Part shown: positions 22,501 to 26,566 of the stretch, piece by piece | Layout of the letters: every line of letters starts with the position of its first letter | Numbering within the stretch: position 1 is the first letter of the stretch | Notes under the pieces: generated by a model | Database searches by the model: none | Told to the model about the DNA's origin: nothing | Seen by the model: only the letters and a program-made list of their open reading frames with translations | Position numbers and translations under genes: made by a program | Assembly: GCA_001000035.1 (NCBI GenBank) | Contig: LCGX01000001.1 | Span: 1-26,566 of the forward strand | Direction: 5' to 3' | Source of the DNA: Candidatus Nomurabacteria bacterium GW2011_GWF2_43_8 | GTDB lineage: Bacteria > Patescibacteriota > Minisyncoccia > Phycocordibacterales > UBA9973 | Length of the DNA stretch: 26,566 bases

Positions 22501-23339
22501 GGTTTTTTAATTATATCATAAACTTTTACCTTTGACGCATCGAACCACTTGATCTCTTTATCTCGCTTGAACCAGGTCATCTGGCGCTTGGCGTATTTTA
22601 AGGTTTCTTTTATTACTTTTTCCGGAGTTGGTTTGTCATATCCAAAACCGAATTCTTTTAACCTTTTATCGGATACCCCAGCGCGCTTTAATTTTTTAAT
22701 TTCACCCAACAAGCCAGCTCTAAACATTTTTTTGACTCTTTGTTCATTTTTTTTCTTCAACAATTTCTCCGGCAAATATAAACCAATTTTTATAAATTTA
22801 TAATCTGGCTTTTTTTCTGTCAGGTGGGGGACTTTGCCCAGGGCTTTAACTATTTCAATGGCTCTGATTAATCTGACCTTATTTTGAGAATCAATATTTT
22901 TAGCCCTTTTGGCGTCTAATTTTTTTAATACTTTAAATAATGCGATCGCAGATTTTATAGTAAGTTCTTTCCGCAATTTAATATTTGGCGGAACTTCTGG
23001 AAATATTGTTCCTTTAGTTATCGCGTCAATATAAAATCCCGTGCCTCCGCAGATAATCGGTATTTTACCTCTTTTTATAATCTCCGCTATAGCGTAGATT
23101 GCTAATTTTTGGTATTCAGCGACGGTAAATACGCGCCTGGGATTCGCCATATCAAGCAAGTGATGCGGAATGCCCCTCATCTCTTTCTGGGTTATTTTCC
23201 ATGTACTGATATTCAGGCCTTTATAAACCTGTCGCGAGTCGGCGGAAATAACTTCACCCCCCAATTTTTTAGCTATTTTAACCGCTAAATCGCTTTTGCC
23301 GGTTGCTGTTTGGCCCAGAATTACACAAACTTTTTGCAT
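22497..23339 (-). CDS. miaA: tRNA dimethylallyltransferase MiaA
   Basis: A 280-aa enzyme that adds the dimethylallyl group to A37 of tRNAs reading UNN codons. The P-loop is GQTATGKS (9-16), followed by ISADSRQVYKGLNI, IPHHLLD, ICGGTGFYIDA and, near the C-terminus, YAKRQMTWFKRDKEIKWFD, all characteristic. The length is slightly below the usual 300 aa. Both tRNAs in this window (Trp CCA, Leu CAA) have anticodons ending in A with A37, making them potential substrates. The promoter is a TGATATGCT extended -10 ending 6 nt before the ATG, divergent from the DUF296 gene. Confidence 0.95.
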   Translation of the reverse strand: MQKVCVILGQTATGKSDLAVKIAKKLGGEVISADSRQVYKGLNISTWKITQKEMRGIPHHLLDMANPRRVFTVAEYQKLAIYAIAEIIKRGKIPIICGGTGFYIDAITKGTIFPEVPPNIKLRKELTIKSAIALFKVLKKLDAKRAKNIDSQNKVRLIRAIEIVKALGKVPHLTEKKPDYKFIKIGLYLPEKLLKKKNEQRVKKMFRAGLLGEIKKLKRAGVSDKRLKEFGFGYDKPTPEKVIKETLKYAKRQMTWFKRDKEIKWFDASKVKVYDIIKKP

Positions 23340-23345
23340 AACATC

Positions 23346-23354
23346 AGCATATCA
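23346..23354 (-). promoter_or_regulatory. Extended -10 for miaA, leaderless type
   Basis: TGA-TATGCT on the minus strand ends 6 nt before the miaA ATG. It lies back-to-back with the DUF296 promoter in a 40-bp divergent spacer. The -10 match is only moderate (4 of 6). Confidence 0.45.
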
Positions 23355-23364
23355 TAAATGAAAG

Positions 23365-23373
23365 TGATATAAT
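23365..23373 (+). promoter_or_regulatory. Extended -10 for the DUF296 gene, leaderless type
   Basis: TGA-TATAAT, a perfect extended -10, ends 6 nt before the ATG at 23380. No -35 and no Shine-Dalgarno are present. Confidence 0.65.
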
Positions 23374-23379
23374 AAAATT

Positions 23380-23802
23380 ATGAAATATAAAAAAGTAAAC
23401 GCGGGATATTTTATAAAACTTGAAAAAGGCGAGGAAATAATACAAGGACTTACACAATTCTGCGAAGACAATAATATTAGATCGGGTTCGATTTCCGGCG
23501 TGGGCGGTACTGATAATGTTGCCATAAAATACTATGATTTAGAAAAAGGGGAGTATCTTCCCAAAAGATTCAGTGGCCAGAGTTATGAAATAGTTTCTTT
23601 AAATGGGAATATTTCCTTGGTGGAAGATAAACCCTTCGTGCATCTCCATATTATGCTAGGCGATTCGGATTACAGGACGTTCGGAGGGCATCTCGGGTCG
23701 GCGGTCGTAGATATTACATGCGAGATAGCCATAAATATGTCTGACAGCGTCATTAACCGAAAATTCAACAATGAATTTAAGGTAAATTTTTGGGATTTTT
23801 AA
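23380..23802 (+). CDS. PPC/DUF296 domain protein
   Basis: A 140-aa protein consisting of a single PPC (plant and prokaryote conserved, DUF296) domain. The motif HLHIMLGDSDYRTFGGHLGS, followed by AVVDITCEIAI, is the family signature; its histidines line a putative metal site in structural homologues. The N-terminal half has GSISGVGGTDNVAIKYYD. Family members occur as trimers and some bind DNA, but bacterial stand-alone versions lack a proven function. It is a single-gene unit, convergent with murA (9 nt apart) and divergent from miaA. Confidence 0.9.
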   Translation: MKYKKVNAGYFIKLEKGEEIIQGLTQFCEDNNIRSGSISGVGGTDNVAIKYYDLEKGEYLPKRFSGQSYEIVSLNGNISLVEDKPFVHLHIMLGDSDYRTFGGHLGSAVVDITCEIAINMSDSVINRKFNNEFKVNFWDF

Positions 23803-23811
23803 CTGGATTTT

Positions 23812-25149
23812 TTATTTCAGAATCTTAATGTCCGCCCCAATAGAATTGAGCCGCTTGGCTATTTCTTCATACCCGCGGTTTATCATATAGACATTTCGTA
23901 GAATTGAAGTGCCTTCGGCGGCCAGCATAGATACCAAAATAACCATAGATGGACGCAGGGCCGGCGGGCAAACAACCTGCGCGCCCCGCAATTTTGTTCC
24001 CCCATTTATATAAACCCGGTGCGGATCAGCAAGAGTAACTTTTGCACCAAGCCGATTCAGCTCAGTAAAATATAATGCGCGATCCTCATAAACCCAATCA
24101 TGGATCATTGTTTGCCCTTTTGCCCGTATTGCAATAGGTACAAAAAATGGAAGATTGTCTATGTTTATTCCCGGATAGGGATTGGAGTGGATCTTGTCCG
24201 GAAGGGCTGTGAGCTTGCTCGGAAATATCTCGATATCGGCCAGCTTGGTTCGCCCGTTGTATGAGTAATACTTTTTTAGAATTTTATACTTCAAATTCAT
24301 TCTCTTTAATTTTTCCAGTTCGAGCGCGAGAAAATCGATCGGGCACCTGGTAACGGCCAATCTTGAATCCGTCACAATGCAGGCCGAAATGAACATCATT
24401 GATTCAATCGGGTCCTCGCTGTTCCAGTATTCGATATCTTTGTTTATTTCTTTTATTCCGTGAACTGTCAGGGTAGAAGTACCGATGCCGTCTATTTTTA
24501 CGCCCAGTGTTTCAAGGAAAAAACATATTTCCTGCACCATATAATTCGCGCTGGCAAAAGAAATAATCGTTTTGCCAGGAATCAAGGCAGAAGCGGTTAA
24601 AACATTCTCGCAGGCCGTATCTCCGGATTCATACATCACGATTTCGGCTGGTTTTAATTTCGGCGCTTTTATCTCATAATTTGAGGTTATTGTTTTTATT
24701 TTTACGCCGAGCTTTTCCAACGCGTAAGTGTGCGCGGCAATCGTGCGCTTGCCCAAACTGCACCCTTGCGGGTGGGGAATGGCGAATGACTGCAAAAAGT
24801 GAATCATCGGCCCGATCAGCATGACGACCGAGCGGGTCTTGACGGCCGAATCGGTATTTATGTTTTTTAAATTGAATTGCTTGGGAGGAGCGATAACTAC
24901 CGTATTTTTCCCTTTCCATTCGACTTTTGCGCCGATACTCTCCAAAATCTCGATTACCCGGTAAACTTCTTCGATGCGGGCGATGCCGTGAAGCGTAGTC
25001 ACCCCCTTATTAATCAAAGAAGCGCAGAGCAACCCGACCGAACCATTCTTAGAAAAATTCGTTTGGATAGTTCCGTGGAGCTTCCGTCCGCCGTTGACTT
25101 GAAAATCAATCGAAGGTGTATGAATAGGTTGTGACTTTTTGTTTTTCAT
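23812..25149 (-). CDS. murA: UDP-N-acetylglucosamine 1-carboxyvinyltransferase (MurA family), divergent
   Basis: A 445-aa EPSP-synthase-fold enzyme. It matches MurA by K34-N35 (FSKNG, the usual AKN), the active-site cysteine in PQGCSLGKR (C130), NIDNLPFF near the usual FPTD position, and LRPSMVILVSMLAAEGTS. It would catalyse the first committed step of peptidoglycan synthesis. Several blocks differ from textbook MurA (GNxxAAL and FPTD are altered), so it may be a second, divergent MurA. The start has AGGA 8 nt upstream, one of the few Shine-Dalgarno motifs here, and lies 13 nt after the 3' end of tRNA-Leu, with which it is probably co-transcribed. Confidence 0.88.
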   Translation of the reverse strand: MKNKKSQPIHTPSIDFQVNGGRKLHGTIQTNFSKNGSVGLLCASLINKGVTTLHGIARIEEVYRVIEILESIGAKVEWKGKNTVVIAPPKQFNLKNINTDSAVKTRSVVMLIGPMIHFLQSFAIPHPQGCSLGKRTIAAHTYALEKLGVKIKTITSNYEIKAPKLKPAEIVMYESGDTACENVLTASALIPGKTIISFASANYMVQEICFFLETLGVKIDGIGTSTLTVHGIKEINKDIEYWNSEDPIESMMFISACIVTDSRLAVTRCPIDFLALELEKLKRMNLKYKILKKYYSYNGRTKLADIEIFPSKLTALPDKIHSNPYPGINIDNLPFFVPIAIRAKGQTMIHDWVYEDRALYFTELNRLGAKVTLADPHRVYINGGTKLRGAQVVCPPALRPSMVILVSMLAAEGTSILRNVYMINRGYEEIAKRLNSIGADIKILK

Positions 25150-25162
25150 AATTTTGTTCCTG

Positions 25163-25246
25163 TGCCGCGGGAGAGAATTGAACTCTCATGAGGTTGCCCT
25201 CGAACGATTTTGAGTCGTTTGCGTCTACCAATTCCGCCACCGCGGC
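25163..25246 (-). tRNA. tRNA-Leu (CAA anticodon)
   Basis: The acceptor stem is GCCGCGG/CCGCGGC with discriminator A. The anticodon stem AACGA/TCGTT encloses CTCAAAA, giving anticodon CAA. A long variable arm (GAGG-GCAA-CCTC) marks a class II tRNA. The T arm is GAGAG-TTCAATT-CTCTC. The 3' CCA is not encoded. The murA ATG lies 13 nt downstream. Confidence 0.95.
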
Positions 25247-25255
25247 AATCCACAC

Positions 25256-25284
25256 ATTCTACACAAAATTATGCCCAAAATCAA
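25256..25284 (-). promoter_or_regulatory. Promoter of tRNA-Leu and probably murA
   Basis: On the minus strand TTGATT and TAGAAT are 17 bases apart. The -10 ends 9 nt before the tRNA 5' end. It is divergent from the parB -10, and no other promoter is evident before murA. Confidence 0.5.
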
Positions 25285-25305
25285 TTATCTTAAAAAAAAT
25301 CTTTG

Positions 25306-25314
25306 TGCTAAAAT
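25306..25314 (+). promoter_or_regulatory. Extended -10 for parB, leaderless type
   Basis: TGC-TAAAAT ends 6 nt before the parB ATG at 25321. No Shine-Dalgarno is present. Confidence 0.6.
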
Positions 25315-25320
25315 ACACTT

Positions 25321-26298
25321 ATGTCCAACCTGTATTCCAATTCAATTTTCTGGATTGACACCGATAAAATCAAACCGAACCCTTTTCAGCCGAGGCGGGA
25401 TTTTGACGAGGTAAAATTGCAGGACTTGGCGGATTCCATAAAGCAATATGGGGTTCTTCAACCGCTTATTGTTTCTCGGGTGGAAGTGGAAAAAGAAGGC
25501 GGGGGAATCGTGACGGAATATGAATTGATTGCCGGCGAGCGCCGACTCCGGGCCGCCAAGCTCGCTCAAGTATTGCAAGTCCCGGTTGTCATCCGCACCG
25601 GAGACACGGCCATAATGAAATTAGAGCTTTCAATTATTGAAAACTTACAGCGCGAAGATTTGAATGCTGTTGATCGGGCTCGAGCTTTTTTCCGGCTGGT
25701 TACTGAATTTAAATTCACTCACAACGAAATCGCAAAAAAAATGGGCAAAAGCCGGGAATATGTTTCCAATTCTTTGCGTATTTTAACCTTGCCGGAAGAT
25801 GTTTTGAACGCTCTATCCGAAGGAAAAATCAGCGAAGGGCATACTCGGCCGATTTTAATGCTGGCCGACCATCCGGAAGAACAGATGGTTTTATTCAAGG
25901 AAATTTTATACAAAAAAATTACCGTGCGCGAAGCTGAACGATTGGCGCGGAAAATCGCTTATGACCGCGTGCGCAAGAAAGAATATATGCCGGATCCGGA
26001 AATTACCGAACTGGAAGAAGAATTTCAGGAAAAACTTGGCACTAGAGTACACATCGACAGAAAAGAACTGGGGGGGCAGATTAAAATCGATTTTTTCTCC
26101 ACGGAAGACCTGCGGACAATTTTGGATCTGATTCACAAGGTAGAACTAGAAAAAAAGCCGGACGACATGCTGGAAAAACACATAGCGCAGAATAATTCAG
26201 AAACAGAAAAAGCAGAGGAAGTCGTCGATGACCGGAGTAAAGAAGAAGTAAAACAGGACGACGCCGAGCTCTATAATATTTCCAATTTTAACGTCTGA
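25321..26298 (+). CDS. parB: Chromosome partitioning protein ParB
   Basis: A 325-aa ParB/Spo0J-family protein. The N-terminal CTP-binding/clamp domain has NPFQPRRDF (20-28) and GERRLRAAK (72-80), and ENLQREDLN follows near residue 107. A helix-turn-helix (THNEIAKKMGKSREYVSNSL, about 132-151) binds parS. The C-terminal part is charged and ends in a variable acidic tail. No parA lies next to it in the window and I saw no canonical 16-bp parS site. The gene is transcribed alone from a leaderless-type promoter and converges on the relA-like gene. A repeat of 20 bp follows its stop codon. Confidence 0.95.
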   Translation: MSNLYSNSIFWIDTDKIKPNPFQPRRDFDEVKLQDLADSIKQYGVLQPLIVSRVEVEKEGGGIVTEYELIAGERRLRAAKLAQVLQVPVVIRTGDTAIMKLELSIIENLQREDLNAVDRARAFFRLVTEFKFTHNEIAKKMGKSREYVSNSLRILTLPEDVLNALSEGKISEGHTRPILMLADHPEEQMVLFKEILYKKITVREAERLARKIAYDRVRKKEYMPDPEITELEEEFQEKLGTRVHIDRKELGGQIKIDFFSTEDLRTILDLIHKVELEKKPDDMLEKHIAQNNSETEKAEEVVDDRSKEEVKQDDAELYNISNFNV

Positions 26299-26355
26299 TT
26301 AGCTCCGGCCGAAGGACTCGCCTATAGGACGTTAGTTAGCTCCGGCCGAAGGACT
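26299..26355. repeat. 20-bp direct repeat between parB and the relA-like gene
   Basis: TTAGCTCCGGCCGAAGGACT occurs at 26299-26318 and again at 26336-26355, 37 bp apart. The right copy encodes the last residues (SFGRS, stop) of the minus-strand relA-like gene. The left copy begins immediately after the parB stop, so that gene's 3' end is duplicated in the spacer. Confidence 0.9.
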
Positions 26356-26566
26356 TGAGCTTGGAGAGCAAGCTATTTTTTTCCAGATACGACTTGATAT
26401 GTTTTTTGGCAATGGAAGTTTTTACATAATCAAGCCATTTATTTGACGGCTTAGCATCTTTTTTAGTTATTATTTCCACGATGTCCCCGTTCTTTAATTT
26501 TGAAAAAATCGGCGACATTTTACCGTTTATTTTGGCTCCGGAAGTATGATCTCCGATATCCGAGTG
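26336..26566 (-). CDS. RelA/SpoT-family (p)ppGpp enzyme, C-terminal fragment with TGS domain
   Basis: The frame is open to the right edge, so the 5' part is outside. The visible 76 residues begin HSDIGDHTSGAKINGK and continue through LKNGDIVEIITKKDAKPSNKWLDYVKTSIAKKHIKSYL, a clear TGS domain plus linker of RelA/SpoT proteins. These make or degrade the alarmone (p)ppGpp. The protein stops soon after the TGS, so the zinc-finger and ACT regulatory domains of long RelA/SpoT are absent, giving a shortened form. The final five residues come from a duplicated 20-bp repeat. An internal ATG at 26518 is not the true start, because the homology continues upstream. Confidence 0.85.
   Translation of the reverse strand, partial: HSDIGDHTSGAKINGKMSPIFSKLKNGDIVEIITKKDAKPSNKWLDYVKTSIAKKHIKSYLEKNSLLSKLKSFGRS

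Noticed and set aside
25150..26335. Replication origin or parS near parB
   Set aside because: No canonical parS 16-mer, no DnaA-box cluster and no dnaA or dnaN gene is visible in the window.
1..26566. CRISPR array, insertion sequence, or recoded stop codon
   Set aside because: No regularly spaced repeats, transposase or terminal inverted repeats were found; TGA ends miaA and parB at expected positions, so it is not recoded.

Overview
The window looks like chromosomal sequence of a Candidate Phyla Radiation bacterium, most likely a Parcubacteria-type lineage. This placement is inferred from gene content and style, not from a marker phylogeny. The supporting signs are dense single-gene and operon packing, a shortened ATP synthase delta subunit, almost no Shine-Dalgarno sequences before start codons, many short palindromic repeats, and three large cysteine-rich proteins. 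TGA is used as a stop codon (miaA, parB) and Trp is read by a CCA-anticodon tRNA, so the code is the standard bacterial one.

Region 1 (1-7.6 kb) is a complete F-type ATP synthase operon in classical order, atpI/Z-B-E-F-H-A-G-D-C, followed by rsmI. A good sigma-70-like promoter lies upstream. The c-subunit gene atpE is broken as sequenced: about 31 bases are missing at the loop between its two helices. An 11-bp hairpin plus T-run follows it, and a block of heptamer repeats runs into the atpC start codon. Region 2 (7.6-10 kb, minus strand) holds a PriA-family gene that has lost its helicase motifs but keeps all eight zinc cysteines, followed by one or two very small GC-rich ORFs with unusually strong ribosome binding sites.

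Region 3 (10-18.6 kb, plus strand) carries mreB, a DNA polymerase III delta'-like gene, frr and an RseP-type site-2 protease. Among them are three full-length paralogues of a large Cys-rich protein with paired zinc ribbons at both ends and a duplicated Cys-rich repeat core. Region 4 (18.7-22.2 kb) has a double-length Ddl (two D-Ala-D-Ala ligase/ATP-grasp modules in one chain), ribosomal protein L33, tRNA-Trp, a small two-helix membrane protein that starts 2 nt after the tRNA, and a Nudix hydrolase. Region 5 (22.2-26.6 kb) has a small four-helix membrane protein and miaA on the minus strand, a DUF296/PPC protein, a MurA-family enzyme downstream of tRNA-Leu(CAA), parB, and the 3' end of a RelA/SpoT-type gene.

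Three themes cut across the genes. (a) Six gene starts have an extended -10 box 5'-TGnTAnnnT (or, for ddl, a -35/-10 pair) placed so that transcription should begin at the start codon, which suggests leaderless mRNAs. (b) Three genes (atpI, rsmI, priA) contain short in-frame elements of the form X-X'-X (arm, inverted arm, arm), which resemble palindromic mini-elements inserted into coding sequence. (c) Both tRNAs run almost directly into a protein gene. Cell-wall and shape genes (mreB, ddl, murA, rseP) are spread through the window among the Cys-rich paralogues, whose function I cannot assign.
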